Shown: positions 25,851-35,208, counted from the first letter of the stretch. The stretch: DNA of 64,000 nucleotides from [Eubacterium] eligens ATCC 27750 (GCF_000146185.1 NC_012780.1:562745-626744); one strand, 5' to 3'. The notes: generated by a model from the sequence alone, not told the origin. Made by a program: numbers and translations.

Positions 25851-25869
25851 CCGCTTTCTCTGCCCTTTT
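25829..25869 (+). terminator. Intrinsic terminator of the GGDEF gene
   Basis: GGCAGAGAAAGC and GCTTTCTCTGCC form a perfect 12-bp stem around a 12-base loop, followed by CTTTTT. The stop codon TAG lies in the loop. Confidence 0.88.
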
Positions 25870-25991
25870 TAATATTATGTATTCATCAATTTATTAATAT
25901 TTCTCAAGTGATTTTATGGCAAATGTATGATAGAATATAGAAATGACTTTACTATATTAACCTAGACATTGTATACATGGAGATAAATAAA

Positions 25992-26699
25992 ATGAATAAT
26001 TATAAACGCGGACTAATAACCGGCATACCAATTGCACTCGGATATCTGTCAGTTTCTTTTACCTTTGGAATTATGGCTGTATCCTTTGGTCTTAGCTGGT
26101 GGCAGGCCGTTCTCATATCTATGACAACAGTAACCTCTGCCGGACAGTTTGCAGGAATCGGCATTATGATTCATCCAGGACAGTACATTCAGATGCTTAT
26201 ATCACAGATTACTATTAATATAAGGTACTCTTTCATGTCTATATCAATCGGACAGAAAGCTGACAGCCGTTTCAGTGGCATATACCGCTGGCTTCTCGGT
26301 TTCTTTATAACTGATGAAATATTTGCAGTAGCAACTAAAGAAGACGAAATCAAGCGCAGCTACTTTGCAGGACTTGCTACCCTGCCTTATCTGGGCTGGG
26401 CATTAGGCACATTTATTGGTGCTATTCTTGGAAATATTCTTCCAGACCGCCTTATGAGTGCTTTAAGTGTTGCAATCTATGGAATGTTCGTTGCCGTGGT
26501 TGTTCCAGAGATGAAGAAAGCTCGCCCCGTCCTGATTGTCGTAATCATTGCAATTATACTTAGCTGCTTATTCTACTACATACCGCTTCTTTCTAAAATT
26601 TCCAGCGGTATAACAATAACAATTGTTGCTATCACAGCTGCCATTATCGGTTCAATATTCTTTCCGGTATCTGATGAAGCTGATAACAGCAATAATTAA
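25992..26699 (+). CDS. azlC: Branched-chain amino acid exporter, large subunit
   Basis: A 235-residue protein with about seven membrane segments. YLSVSFTFGIMAVSFGLSWW and TSAGQFAGIGIM are typical of AzlC, which with AzlD exports branched-chain amino acids. The ATG at 25992 has GGAGAT 9 bases upstream, so the ATG at 25977 was rejected. The azlD gene follows after 17 bases. Confidence 0.88.
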   Translation: MNNYKRGLITGIPIALGYLSVSFTFGIMAVSFGLSWWQAVLISMTTVTSAGQFAGIGIMIHPGQYIQMLISQITINIRYSFMSISIGQKADSRFSGIYRWLLGFFITDEIFAVATKEDEIKRSYFAGLATLPYLGWALGTFIGAILGNILPDRLMSALSVAIYGMFVAVVVPEMKKARPVLIVVIIAIILSCLFYYIPLLSKISSGITITIVAITAAIIGSIFFPVSDEADNSNN

Positions 26700-26716
26700 T
26701 CTTATTGGAGGAACTT

Positions 26717-27028
26717 ATGAAAAACAGTATTTTCTTTATATATCTGCTTATACTTGCAGGCACAACCTACCTTATAAGAGTTATACCTTTCACTGCAATT
26801 AAGGAAAAGATTAACAACCGCTTTGTCCGTTCTTTTCTTTATTACATACCTTATGCAGTTCTTACAGCAATGACAATTCCTGCAATATTCTATGCAACCA
26901 GCTGGTGGGTTGGTGCAGCTGCAGGACTTTTGACAGCCGTAATATTTGCTTTGAAAGGCAAAGGTCTTACAACTGTTGCTATAGCGTCATGTGTAGCAGT
27001 ATTTCTTGTTGAACTTATAAGATTCTAA
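26717..27028 (+). CDS. azlD: Branched-chain amino acid exporter, small subunit
   Basis: A 103-residue protein with four membrane segments and the AzlD pattern TTYLIRVIPF followed by FVRSFLYYIPYAVLTAMTIP. The ATG at 26717 follows TTGGAGGAA. It is partner to azlC directly upstream. Confidence 0.88.
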   Translation: MKNSIFFIYLLILAGTTYLIRVIPFTAIKEKINNRFVRSFLYYIPYAVLTAMTIPAIFYATSWWVGAAAGLLTAVIFALKGKGLTTVAIASCVAVFLVELIRF

Positions 27029-27055
27029 TAATTCATAATAGAAATAAAATGGATT

Positions 27056-27772
27056 TTAATTCTTCTTTCCAATATATGATTCATATAAACTGTAATCACT
27101 ATTAACAATAAGTTCTTCTGGGAACTGTGTATCTTCTATAACCTTATAGGCTCTGTCAAATTCACATATTCCCTCTTTTATATGTGCATCACTTCCTATA
27201 GATATGCAGACTCCTAATTCCTTACATATGTTAAGCATCTTAACATCATTCTCAAAAGCTCCCTGTCTTGGGCCATCCGGATTCAATGATGTATTATTAA
27301 GTTCAAGAAGCACATGCTTTTCCTTAGCGGCCTTTACAAGCTTTTCATAATCGACAGGATACCTTGAATCATCAGGGTGTCCTATAATATTAACATATGG
27401 ATTATCCATTGCTTTAATTAATGCATTCGTATTCTGCTCTATACTTCCGGGCTTGATACATGGAATATGAAGGCTTGCTATTACAACATCACAGCCCTTA
27501 AGTCCATATTCTTTAAGATCAATATTTCCATCATAGTCCATAATATTAGCTTCACAACCCATATATATCCTGACACCACATTTTTCTCTTGGAATTATCT
27601 TCATATTAGAAAAATATAATATACCTGCGCTTCCCGGCATCTTGGGTGCATGGTCAGTTATCGCAAGGTGCGTAACTCCTATACCTGCTGCGTAAGCTGC
27701 CATCTCATCAATTGTGTTATATGCATGACCGCTTACAAGTGTATGAGTATGTGTGTCTATTGTGTATTTCAT
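27056..27772 (-). CDS. PHP-domain phosphatase/hydrolase (YcdX/HisK-like)
   Basis: A 238-residue PHP-fold metal-dependent hydrolase. Metal ligands are seen in IDTHTHTLVSGHA, AITDHAPKMPG, GCEANIMDYDGNID, IASLHIPC, IIGHPDDSRYP and IGSDAHIKEG. This pattern fits the YcdX/histidinol-phosphatase branch; the substrate is not clear. Its start is 3 bases from the end of the kinase gene upstream, so the two are co-transcribed. Confidence 0.88.
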   Translation of the reverse strand: MKYTIDTHTHTLVSGHAYNTIDEMAAYAAGIGVTHLAITDHAPKMPGSAGILYFSNMKIIPREKCGVRIYMGCEANIMDYDGNIDLKEYGLKGCDVVIASLHIPCIKPGSIEQNTNALIKAMDNPYVNIIGHPDDSRYPVDYEKLVKAAKEKHVLLELNNTSLNPDGPRQGAFENDVKMLNICKELGVCISIGSDAHIKEGICEFDRAYKVIEDTQFPEELIVNSDYSLYESYIGKKN

Positions 27773-27774
27773 AA

Positions 27775-28380
27775 TTAAAGCTCCTGATTACCTGTTCTTT
27801 CTTTCACATAATTCTCCAGAACATTAACAGTTTTCTCTATTCCCAGAGGACTGCTGTTGATACACATGTCATAATATGTTGCATCTCCCCATTTACCTTC
27901 TGAGTATCTGTTATGATACTGTTTTCTTGTTCTGTCGTGTCTACGCATTTTAGTATATGCCTCTGATTCGGATAAGTCAAAATGCTCCATAACTCTCTGT
28001 ATCTTATGCTCCTTATCACCTGTTACAAATACGGATATAAGGCAGTCATAATCTTTCAGTACATTCTCTGAACATCTGCCGACTACTACAAATGATTCTC
28101 CGCTCTCAGCTTTCTTACGGATATAATCAAACTGAAACTGGGCAATAATCTCTTCATAAGAATTGGTGTGATTACCTACACGCCTCGACAGGAGACGGTT
28201 TCCCGGCTTCTCATCATATTTGTGAAAATCTGACACATCAGCATTCATCTGTTCTGCAATCTCGTCCAACATGCATCTGTCATAAAATGCAAGTTCTAAT
28301 CTGTCAGCCAGCTTCCTTGCTATCTCATGTCCTCCACTTCCATATTCACGACTTATAGAAATAATCAACTGTTCTCCCAT
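27775..28380 (-). CDS. Cytidylate kinase-like family protein
   Basis: A 201-residue P-loop protein starting MGEQLIISISREYGSGGHEI, the signature of the 'cytidylate kinase 2' family in which the Walker A is SREYGSGG. Later motifs are VVVGRCSENVL and the Arg-rich lid MRRHDRTRKQYH. Members are presumed nucleoside-monophosphate kinases, but the true substrate is not established. It lies 38 bases after the SLC13 permease gene. An upstream reading into that gene is rejected for lack of a site. Confidence 0.82.
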   Translation of the reverse strand: MGEQLIISISREYGSGGHEIARKLADRLELAFYDRCMLDEIAEQMNADVSDFHKYDEKPGNRLLSRRVGNHTNSYEEIIAQFQFDYIRKKAESGESFVVVGRCSENVLKDYDCLISVFVTGDKEHKIQRVMEHFDLSESEAYTKMRRHDRTRKQYHNRYSEGKWGDATYYDMCINSSPLGIEKTVNVLENYVKERTGNQEL

Positions 28381-28418
28381 AAAACCCCCATTTCTGTACA
28401 CATTTTGTGCACGAAGAA

Positions 28419-29777
28419 TTAACAATACCTTACAAATATGCACACCATAGATATAAGCACAACTATTATAGTTGCCGGAACAGCTGTGCGGCAATACTTA
28501 CCCCAACCAATCATATAACCATTCTTAGCTGCAACTGATGTTCCGACAACATTAGCAGATGCACCTATAGGTGTTGCACTTCCACCTACATCAGTTCCCA
28601 TAGAAAGTGCCCACGCAAGAACAGAAAGGTCAACCCCTTGTGTCGCAGCCAGACTCTTAATAACCGGTACCATAGTTGCTGCAAAAGGAATATTATCAAT
28701 AAGTGCACTTGCACATGCTGAAATAATAATAATAATTGCAACCATAAGCTTAAGATTACCCTTGCTCACACGACCTATAAATGCAGCAATAATCTCTAAT
28801 ATGCCCGTCTGTTCAAGTCCACCTACAACAATAAACAGTCCTAAAAAGAACAAAATTGTTTTATAATCAATAGACTTCAACATATGTAAAGCCTTCCTGC
28901 CTGATACAATAAGTGAAAATATTGCTATAACAAGTCCTATAAATGCAACCGTAAGTCCTGTCAGCGCATGCGTTACAAGCATTACAACTGCACACATGAA
29001 TATAACACAGCTTAATGCAAAATCTCTTCTGTTAGTAATAGTCTCTGCCGGACTTGGCATAGATTCAGCCAGTTTATCAATATCTGGAGATGATTCCAGT
29101 TCTTTTCTATATGCTATAAGAAAATATACCACAATAAATACCAGACTGATTACTGCAATCAGTCCTGTATGCGTAATAAATGTTGAAAATGAAAAATTAA
29201 GTGACGTACCAATAATTATATTAGGTGGATCCCCGCACATTGTTGCCGAACCGCCCAGATTAGCACAGAATATCTCTGATAAAATCATTGGCACTGGGTT
29301 AAACTTTAGCAGCTTGGCAAGCTCAATAGATACAGCTGCAAGAAACAATATAACCGTTATACTGTCTATAAACATAGCCAATCCAAAAGACATTATCATA
29401 AATGTAATAAACAATGCTCTTGTACGATAGTGTACAGCCTTAGCCAGAAGCATACACAGCCATCTGAAAAATCCGGCGGCAGCCATAACCTCAACCATAA
29501 TCATCATACCCGCAATAAATATAATGGTCGACCAGTTAATCCCTGTTACTGCCTCTTCAGCAGCTCCGGACTGATACCAGAAACCTGATGTAAAAATGCT
29601 TCTTAAATTAAGAGTACTAATAACCGCCTCCGGCGACCTCATGATAATTCCAAATACCCCAATCAGCGTCAATGCCCCACATCCAAGCGTCACATAATGC
29701 CTCTCTATCTTATCAAGAACTATCAATACAAACATAGAAATGAAAATAATTAATGCCAATACCTGCTCTGCTAACAT
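28419..29777 (-). CDS. SLC13/ArsB/NhaD ion-transporter superfamily permease
   Basis: A 452-residue membrane protein with 10-12 segments. The family fingerprints are FIDSITVILFLAAVSIELA, ANLGGSATMCGDPPNIIIG and the inverted second-half repeat LIDNIPFAATMVPVI with MGTDVGGSATPIGASANVVG. Members move arsenite, citrate/dicarboxylate or Na+/H+. The substrate is not evident. It begins a run of three minus-strand genes ending with the PHP hydrolase. Confidence 0.85.
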   Translation of the reverse strand: MLAEQVLALIIFISMFVLIVLDKIERHYVTLGCGALTLIGVFGIIMRSPEAVISTLNLRSIFTSGFWYQSGAAEEAVTGINWSTIIFIAGMMIMVEVMAAAGFFRWLCMLLAKAVHYRTRALFITFMIMSFGLAMFIDSITVILFLAAVSIELAKLLKFNPVPMILSEIFCANLGGSATMCGDPPNIIIGTSLNFSFSTFITHTGLIAVISLVFIVVYFLIAYRKELESSPDIDKLAESMPSPAETITNRRDFALSCVIFMCAVVMLVTHALTGLTVAFIGLVIAIFSLIVSGRKALHMLKSIDYKTILFFLGLFIVVGGLEQTGILEIIAAFIGRVSKGNLKLMVAIIIIISACASALIDNIPFAATMVPVIKSLAATQGVDLSVLAWALSMGTDVGGSATPIGASANVVGTSVAAKNGYMIGWGKYCRTAVPATIIVVLISMVCIFVRYC

Positions 29778-29888
29778 ATTAAATAACCCCCATCACATGT
29801 TAAATTAATAACAAACTTTTAACTGTATTATACAAACATATATAACTAATAGCAACATTTTTCCATTTATTCTGTCCTTTATTAATAC

Positions 29889-29930
29889 AAAAAACACCAT
29901 AAGAATACATTGCATTCGCTTCTTATGGTG
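29889..29930 (-). terminator. Intrinsic terminator of the YhcH gene
   Basis: CACCATAAGAA and TTCTTATGGTG form a perfect 11-bp stem, followed on the minus strand by TTTTTT. Confidence 0.8.
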
Positions 29931-29976
29931 CTTCTGTTTTAAATATTATATTGTATCAACAAGTCAACTATTCCAA

Positions 29977-30441
29977 TTACTTAATAAGACTTTCCTTAAT
30001 CTTAACAACTGCCTTATGGATATTAACAGGCTCATCCATTGTACAATTAGGGCGATGAATATCATTAGTAAAGTATACTGTAAATTCACCAGGATGTAAT
30101 GTAACGAACTGCTCATTCTCTACTGTCTCATAAAAGATATTGTCTTTACCAGCTGGCTCTTCACCTGTAACTCCTGGAAGAAGTGGTGCATATCCCTGAA
30201 CTTCTTTTCCTGTGAAAAGATACTGGATATCAATATAATTTCTGTGACTTTCTGCACGCTTATTCTCAACTGGAGCTGTTGTCTGATCCTGAATAAGAAC
30301 AAAAATGTTATCTCCATCAAGTTCATATCTTCCTACTGGAAGCTCAGCTGTCTCTGGCTTTGCAAGAAATTCAAGTGCAGTATTAATAGCTGCTGGGTAC
30401 TGGTAGTTACCTTTTTTTGCATTAAGTGATGCGTAAATCAT
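29977..30441 (-). CDS. YhcH/YjgK/YiaL family protein
   Basis: A 154-residue cupin-fold protein. The family pattern is ESHRNYIDIQYLFTGKEVQG (His) and TVYFTNDIHRPN (His/Asp). YhcH, YjgK and YiaL proteins occur in sugar-acid and sialic-acid operons and are thought to act as anomerases or sugar epimerases. Here it is a single gene with its own terminator, near iolB. Confidence 0.85.
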   Translation of the reverse strand: MIYASLNAKKGNYQYPAAINTALEFLAKPETAELPVGRYELDGDNIFVLIQDQTTAPVENKRAESHRNYIDIQYLFTGKEVQGYAPLLPGVTGEEPAGKDNIFYETVENEQFVTLHPGEFTVYFTNDIHRPNCTMDEPVNIHKAVVKIKESLIK

Positions 30442-30600
30442 TATTATTTTACCTCGAATCTGTTAAAATTTTATACACTAAATATATCATTATCGATAAA
30501 AAGTTTCAATATTTTTCTTAATATTCAGCCTTTAATGTTCAGCTTTTAATTAAGCCTTTTAATTCATATCTGATTCCACATATGCCTTGTTCAAAATACA

Positions 30601-31416
30601 TTACACCATCTTCTCAACAGCCTTTACCCATGCGTGGTCAGGGTCATCACAAGGTGTAAGCTGTCTTGTATCAACACCTGCCATTACCCAGAGATAATAT
30701 ACCTGATATCCCGGTGCTGCTGCTACCGGATGATAGCCATTCTTAATCGCTACGCTGTCACCATTCTTTATTATGTAACTCTCTCTTAATGACATATCGT
30801 CACTATACATTACCTGAATACCAAAGCCCTGACCTGGATTCACCTTGAAATGATATATTTCCTCCATATTTACCTCAAATGGAAGATTATCTGTATCATG
30901 CTTATGTGATGGATAACTTGACCACTGCCCCGGCATGCTGTAAGTCTCGCCAAGCACGATTCTGTCAACCTTTCCCTCATATTTTGAAGTGATAATATCA
31001 TTAACATCTCTCTGCCAGTTAAGCTTGCCTCTGTGTTCAGTTGTAACATCACCTGCATCTATTACAAAAGCTTCATACTTCTTTCTTGCTTTAACCTTGC
31101 ACACACCGATTTCAAGCATCATGCTTCCGGTTGCTGTAACTTCATACTTAGAATCTCTTGGAACATAAACAGTTGTTGGCTTGCCGTCAAACACGCTTCT
31201 TCTTGAGCCAAGCTTGTCAAATGTGACATCATCAACCTTAACACTGCATGTTCCCTGTAAAATAACAAGTCCTATTTCATATTCCCCTGATTCATAAACC
31301 GCATTTTCACCCGGCTCAAGTCTTATCAAATCAAAACCTATTAATTCCAAGCCAGCTTCTTTATCTACAACTTCCTGATAACCCTTGTTATCATTGCCTT
31401 CATAAAATCTTCTCAT
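30601..31416 (-). CDS. iolB: 5-deoxy-glucuronate isomerase
   Basis: A 271-residue bicupin. It converts 5-deoxy-D-glucuronate to 2-deoxy-5-keto-D-gluconate in myo-inositol breakdown. Metal ligands are seen in WSSYPSHKHD, MEEIYHFKVNPGQGFGIQ and KNGYHPVAAAPGY. Length and motifs match IolB. No other inositol genes (iolC, D, E, G) are present in the window, so it is either a stray copy or works with genes elsewhere. Confidence 0.9.
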   Translation of the reverse strand: MRRFYEGNDNKGYQEVVDKEAGLELIGFDLIRLEPGENAVYESGEYEIGLVILQGTCSVKVDDVTFDKLGSRRSVFDGKPTTVYVPRDSKYEVTATGSMMLEIGVCKVKARKKYEAFVIDAGDVTTEHRGKLNWQRDVNDIITSKYEGKVDRIVLGETYSMPGQWSSYPSHKHDTDNLPFEVNMEEIYHFKVNPGQGFGIQVMYSDDMSLRESYIIKNGDSVAIKNGYHPVAAAPGYQVYYLWVMAGVDTRQLTPCDDPDHAWVKAVEKMV

Positions 31417-31486
31417 GTTCGTATCTCCTTATAAATAGATTTAATATTATTCTATTATCTCATTGGTGTTGTATCAACAGTTATTT

Positions 31487-32215
31487 TCAATTTCTATGCA
31501 CTTCTGGCCAGTCCTCAAATCTTCCGTTCACAACTGCATGCATAATTCTGTCCTTAGTTCCCGGATTTTCTCTATTAATCTGCTCCATAAGCTGCTTGGC
31601 ATATTCCCTCTTAGTTGAACCATCAACCGGACAGGTGTTCTTAACAACCTTGATTCCCTGATTAATCACAAAATTAGCCACACCCTTTTCCGGTGCATAC
31701 ATCATTGGCCGTATAACCGTAACCCCTGCCTCTGGCAGATATGTAACTGGTGGAAATGCGTAAAACCGCCCTTCATATATAAGAGACATTAATGCTGTTT
31801 CTATAAAATCGTCCTTATTATGTGCATATGCAATCTTATTGATTCCAAGCTCTCCAAGCCTCTTATACATTGCGCCTTTTCTAAGCTTCGCACACAGTGA
31901 ACATGGTCTTTCGTCTTTATTATCCTCAAAGACAATCTTCGCAATCTCTGTATCAACCTGTTCATATGGCACATTTATACTCTCACAGAACTTCCTCACT
32001 CCTGTAAAATCCATTCCCTCAAATCCAACATTACAGGTAATTGCATACAGTTCAAACTTCTTCGGATAAAATCTGTTAAGTATCTTCATTGCATGCAGCA
32101 ACGCAAGCGAATCCTTGCCACCTGATACTCCAACGGCAATCTTATCGCCTTCCTCTATCATGTTGTAATCTTCTATTGCCTGTCTTATAAGGCTTAATAA
32201 TTTCTGTTGTTGCAT
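31487..32215 (-). CDS. TtcA-family tRNA 2-thiolation PP-loop ATPase
   Basis: A 242-residue PP-loop protein with VGVSGGKDSLALL at about residue 28, a CSLCAKLRKGAMYK CxxC pair near 122 and NTCPVDG near 212. These match the TtcA group, which activates tRNA cytidine 32 for sulfur insertion using an iron-sulfur cluster. It may be a TtcA paralogue of other specificity. It appears monocistronic. Confidence 0.85.
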   Translation of the reverse strand: MQQQKLLSLIRQAIEDYNMIEEGDKIAVGVSGGKDSLALLHAMKILNRFYPKKFELYAITCNVGFEGMDFTGVRKFCESINVPYEQVDTEIAKIVFEDNKDERPCSLCAKLRKGAMYKRLGELGINKIAYAHNKDDFIETALMSLIYEGRFYAFPPVTYLPEAGVTVIRPMMYAPEKGVANFVINQGIKVVKNTCPVDGSTKREYAKQLMEQINRENPGTKDRIMHAVVNGRFEDWPEVHRN

Positions 32216-32300
32216 AAAATATATCCTCTGTTGTAAAAAATAGCCACCATCTCATCTTCAGTATCAACTAAAATCCATTCTCCCTCCCCCGGTTACACTA

Positions 32301-32819
32301 TCATATATTAAATTGTATAATATCCTTATGTGGATTAGTCTGTGACAATCCAACCATTACTATTTTCCCTTTTATTGGAATAAAATGTGTCTGTAATACT
32401 CTCATTGCCATTATCATCTGTTCTTTTTCAAGTTTCTTTCCCAATGTTATGTGTGGAAACCAGTTATATGGTTTGTAACAACGATTAATTGTTACATCTT
32501 CTCTTGCAGAAAATATATCATACACCTCATTGGAAAGATGCATTAAATATTCGTCCAGAACAGGTGTAGCATACATAACATACGGCAGAAACTGCCCGAT
32601 TGAAAATATATTTATCTCTCCTGCACCTATTTTATTAAGCTTCATGAATTCTTCCTTAAGATTATCAGGTTTTCTTGTTTCGAAGCTTGAAATTGTCAGA
32701 TGCGGAGGAACATTATTCTCAATCATATAAGTATTACCTGTTTCTTTTGCAATATTATCAATTAACCTCTGCAATCCCTTTGTTACATGTTCATCAAAAT
32801 ATGCTGATATAAGATACAT
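32301..32819 (-). CDS. 2'-5' RNA ligase / 2H phosphoesterase family protein
   Basis: A 172-residue protein with two HxTx motifs, PPHLTISSF (about residue 43) and FPHITLGKK (about residue 125), the catalytic pair of the 2H phosphoesterase superfamily (LigT, CPDase). Members open cyclic phosphates or join 2'-5' RNA ends. The ATG at 32819 is preferred since GAGGCGG lies 5 bases upstream; an ATG at 32831 is also possible. It lies within 8 kb of kptA and a macrodomain gene. Confidence 0.82.
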   Translation of the reverse strand: MYLISAYFDEHVTKGLQRLIDNIAKETGNTYMIENNVPPHLTISSFETRKPDNLKEEFMKLNKIGAGEINIFSIGQFLPYVMYATPVLDEYLMHLSNEVYDIFSAREDVTINRCYKPYNWFPHITLGKKLEKEQMIMAMRVLQTHFIPIKGKIVMVGLSQTNPHKDIIQFNI

Positions 32820-32879
32820 ATGCCGCCTCATTATTATTAATCACCTATGCCAAACTCTCTGGCAATTCTACATCTATTA

Positions 32880-33041
32880 CTACTTTTCTTTATCTATGTG
32901 TGAAGCAATAAATTTCCCAATGATTGCAATTATCAAAATAGAGACATAAAACCTCGGATCACGATGTTCTCCATATAAAGCAAACCAAATAACGATTGAA
33001 AATACCACTATAGTGTATACTTGAAAAAAGAATTTTTTCAT
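32880..33041 (-). CDS. Small membrane protein (53 residues)
   Basis: Two predicted membrane helices (FFFQVYTIVVFSIVIWFALY and FYVSILIIAIIGKFIA) joined by the short loop GEHRDPR, and a lysine-rich start. The ATG at 33041 follows AAAGGAG. No family recognised. It lies directly downstream of the radical-SAM pair on the same strand, but in lower-GC DNA. Confidence 0.55.
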   Translation of the reverse strand: MKKFFFQVYTIVVFSIVIWFALYGEHRDPRFYVSILIIAIIGKFIASHIDKEK

Positions 33042-33073
33042 AAGTACTGCTCCTTTATTTGGCAAATCCGAAG

Positions 33074-33982
33074 TTAGCGATTTCTTTTTCCGGTATTCTC
33101 TGTCCCACGGATTTCCTCATGATAGAAATAATCTACGATCACCGGATGTCCATGCGGGACTCTGCCATAAGGCATTTCATTATCCACAAAGGCACAATCA
33201 TACTTCTTAGCCATTTTCTCAGCTTTTACTTCAAGTGCTTCAAAGTAGCTGCGGTTATGCTTGTTATAGATCTCGTCGTAAAGTGGTACAAGATCAGGAT
33301 ATTTTCCGGCGATATAATCCATAATTGTCTTTTTGAAACCGCCTCGAAGATTGAGATTTTCGAGCCAGAACAGATCGCACTGGTCCTTTACCCGCTCAAA
33401 GATTGCTTCAAAATCCGTGATTCCGGGGAATACCGGGGATACAAAACAGACTGTACGGATACCTGCCTCATATACCTGCTTCATAGCAGCGATACGGTGC
33501 TCAATGCTCGAAGCAGAATCCATATCGTTCTTGAAATTTTCATCTAGTGTGTTGATCGACCATGAAACGGTTACACGTCCAAGCTTCTTCAACAGATCAA
33601 TATCCCGTACCACAAGATCCGACTTTGTGCAGATCAGAATATCTGCGTCACTACCGATCAGCTGCTCCAGAAGTTTTCTGGTATTCCCGAATTGCTCCTC
33701 CTGTGGATTGTAGCCATCTGTCACAGAACCGATGACCACCCGCTGTCCGGCATATTTCTTCGGATTTTTAATTTCCGGCCAATGCTTCACATCAAGGAAA
33801 GTGCCCCATTCCTCCTTGTGCCCGGTAAAGCGCTTCATAAAAGAAGCATAGCAATACTTGCAGGCATGTGTACAGCCCACATAGGGATTGACCGAGTAAC
33901 CGCCTACCGGCAGACTAGACTTAGTCATGATATTCTTTGTTTCCACCTCACGAATGAGGATTCCATTTATTACTTCTTCCAT
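33074..33982 (-). CDS. Radical SAM protein, mobile pair protein B (SplB-like)
   Basis: A 302-residue radical SAM enzyme. The cluster motif is CTHACKYCYA (CxxxCxYC) at about residue 38, with GSVTDGYNPQEE and ICTKSDLVVRD further on, as in SplB-like photolyase relatives. It overlaps its partner (33970-34659) by 13 bases. NCBI describes such pairs as radical SAM mobile pair proteins A and B next to a MarR regulator, from memory. The chemistry is unknown. The DNA is clearly richer in G and C than the flanks, a sign of transfer. Confidence 0.82.
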   Translation of the reverse strand: MEEVINGILIREVETKNIMTKSSLPVGGYSVNPYVGCTHACKYCYASFMKRFTGHKEEWGTFLDVKHWPEIKNPKKYAGQRVVIGSVTDGYNPQEEQFGNTRKLLEQLIGSDADILICTKSDLVVRDIDLLKKLGRVTVSWSINTLDENFKNDMDSASSIEHRIAAMKQVYEAGIRTVCFVSPVFPGITDFEAIFERVKDQCDLFWLENLNLRGGFKKTIMDYIAGKYPDLVPLYDEIYNKHNRSYFEALEVKAEKMAKKYDCAFVDNEMPYGRVPHGHPVIVDYFYHEEIRGTENTGKRNR

Positions 33983-34659
33983 GATTTCTGTACCTCTAAC
34001 ACTTTATTAAATTCTTCCGGCATTTCCTGAATCATATTTTCATCCCCTATGATAGGGACAAGGTCTTCCTTCATAAACACCGGAATGCCAAGCTTATGTG
34101 CCTGGTCCGTCAGAGACCATGCCCATTCCGGCTCCGTATGAATCTTCCTGCTCTGCGCTCCGGTCATGGTGCCGACAACGATCCAATTGATTCCAGAAAG
34201 GTCAACTGTGCCGGGATCATCAAATAACGGCTCAAAGGTAACATGGTAATGTTTTGCTCTAACGTTTTTCCGAAGGGCGTCGGTACGCCACAGTTCTGCT
34301 TTCCTCGTCACCGTAACGCCAAACCATGCGTTTTCCAGATCGGTATCAAAATCCAGCAAATCAGGTCGCTTGGTAAGGAACAGGAACTGATGCTGTGGAT
34401 TTTCACGGATCTTTGCAAATACCTCGTCTCTCCATTCCGGCTTCCATCCAGAGAGATCGCTCATGCCGGTAAGAAGAAAGTTCTGCGGACGTTTCTTTTC
34501 CATCATCTTGAGCTTACCCGGAAAGAATTCAGGGTCAGCGAAATCATCAATCATATGCCAGCGTTTCACGTTGTTGCAGGCATAGCAATATGTACACCCC
34601 ACTGTGCAGCCAATGACGATATTCATGTTCTGAATCTGATCTTTGATACAAATACTCAT
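33970..34659 (-). CDS. Radical SAM mobile pair protein A (DUF5131-like)
   Basis: A 229-residue protein. GCTVGCTYCYACN at about residue 20 supplies the CxxxCxxC cluster ligands; LTGMSDLSGWKPEW, FLTKRPDLLD and WFGVTVTRKAELWR match the DUF5131/phage Gp37-Gp68 family. The ATG at 34659 overlaps the MarR stop as ATGA and is preferred over the in-frame GTG 12 bases upstream. It forms one operon with MarR and pair protein B. Confidence 0.82.
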   Translation of the reverse strand: MSICIKDQIQNMNIVIGCTVGCTYCYACNNVKRWHMIDDFADPEFFPGKLKMMEKKRPQNFLLTGMSDLSGWKPEWRDEVFAKIRENPQHQFLFLTKRPDLLDFDTDLENAWFGVTVTRKAELWRTDALRKNVRAKHYHVTFEPLFDDPGTVDLSGINWIVVGTMTGAQSRKIHTEPEWAWSLTDQAHKLGIPVFMKEDLVPIIGDENMIQEMPEEFNKVLEVQKSWKK

Positions 34660-35093
34660 GGCTTCTGCCACTCCTCAAGATTCTTTCTGATGCGGTCGAG
34701 GCATTCCTCAAACCTGGTAATTTCTTCCTCTGAAAAACCTTTGTAGTAAATACTGCCCATCTCATCAGATACAGAATCGTACTCGCCCTTTAAGGCATGT
34801 GCTTTCTCAGTCAGAAACAGGAGCGTTTTCCTTTTGTCCGTTTCAGACTGAACACGGCTTATCAGCCCTTGATTTTCCATTCTTTCCAGCATCGTAGTAA
34901 GAGATGTTATCGCTAATCCGCATTTAGTCGAGAGTGACCTGATTGAAATACCATCCTTCTGCCACAGCACATAAAGAATACGCCCTTGGGCTCCATTAAA
35001 CGCATCAATATTCTTTTCACTGAGAATCTTCTCGAAAATCCGGTCTCCAAGCTGTTTTATTTTGGTAACAAGAAATCCTCCATTCATTTCCAT
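34656..35093 (-). CDS. MarR-family regulator of the radical SAM pair
   Basis: A 145-residue winged-helix protein with the MarR recognition region GISIRSLSTKCGLAITSLTT and wing SRVQSETDKRKTLLFLTEKA. First gene of the three-gene cassette, ATGA-coupled to pair protein A. The promoter is covered by a 15-bp inverted repeat, its likely autoregulatory operator. The ATG at 35093 follows AGGAG. Confidence 0.85.
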   Translation of the reverse strand: MEMNGGFLVTKIKQLGDRIFEKILSEKNIDAFNGAQGRILYVLWQKDGISIRSLSTKCGLAITSLTTMLERMENQGLISRVQSETDKRKTLLFLTEKAHALKGEYDSVSDEMGSIYYKGFSEEEITRFEECLDRIRKNLEEWQKP

Positions 35094-35098
35094 ACAAA

Positions 35099-35142
35099 AG
35101 CTCCTATATAGTAGTTTATTAAAAACATACTATATAGGAGCT
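35099..35142. promoter_or_regulatory. MarR operator: perfect 15-bp inverted repeat over the promoter
   Basis: AGCTCCTATATAGTA (35099-35113) and TACTATATAGGAGCT (35128-35142) are exact complements, 14 bases apart. On the minus strand a TTGACA box ends just upstream and the right arm spans the region between it and the -10 TATGTT. The left arm includes the ribosome-binding site, so a bound protein or the RNA hairpin could block both transcription and translation. Confidence 0.75.
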
Positions 35143-35208
35143 TTATTGTCAAGAGTTTATATGTCTTAATAGGTAAATTCCGTTTTTTTCAATTCTTCAA
35201 ACTTGAAT

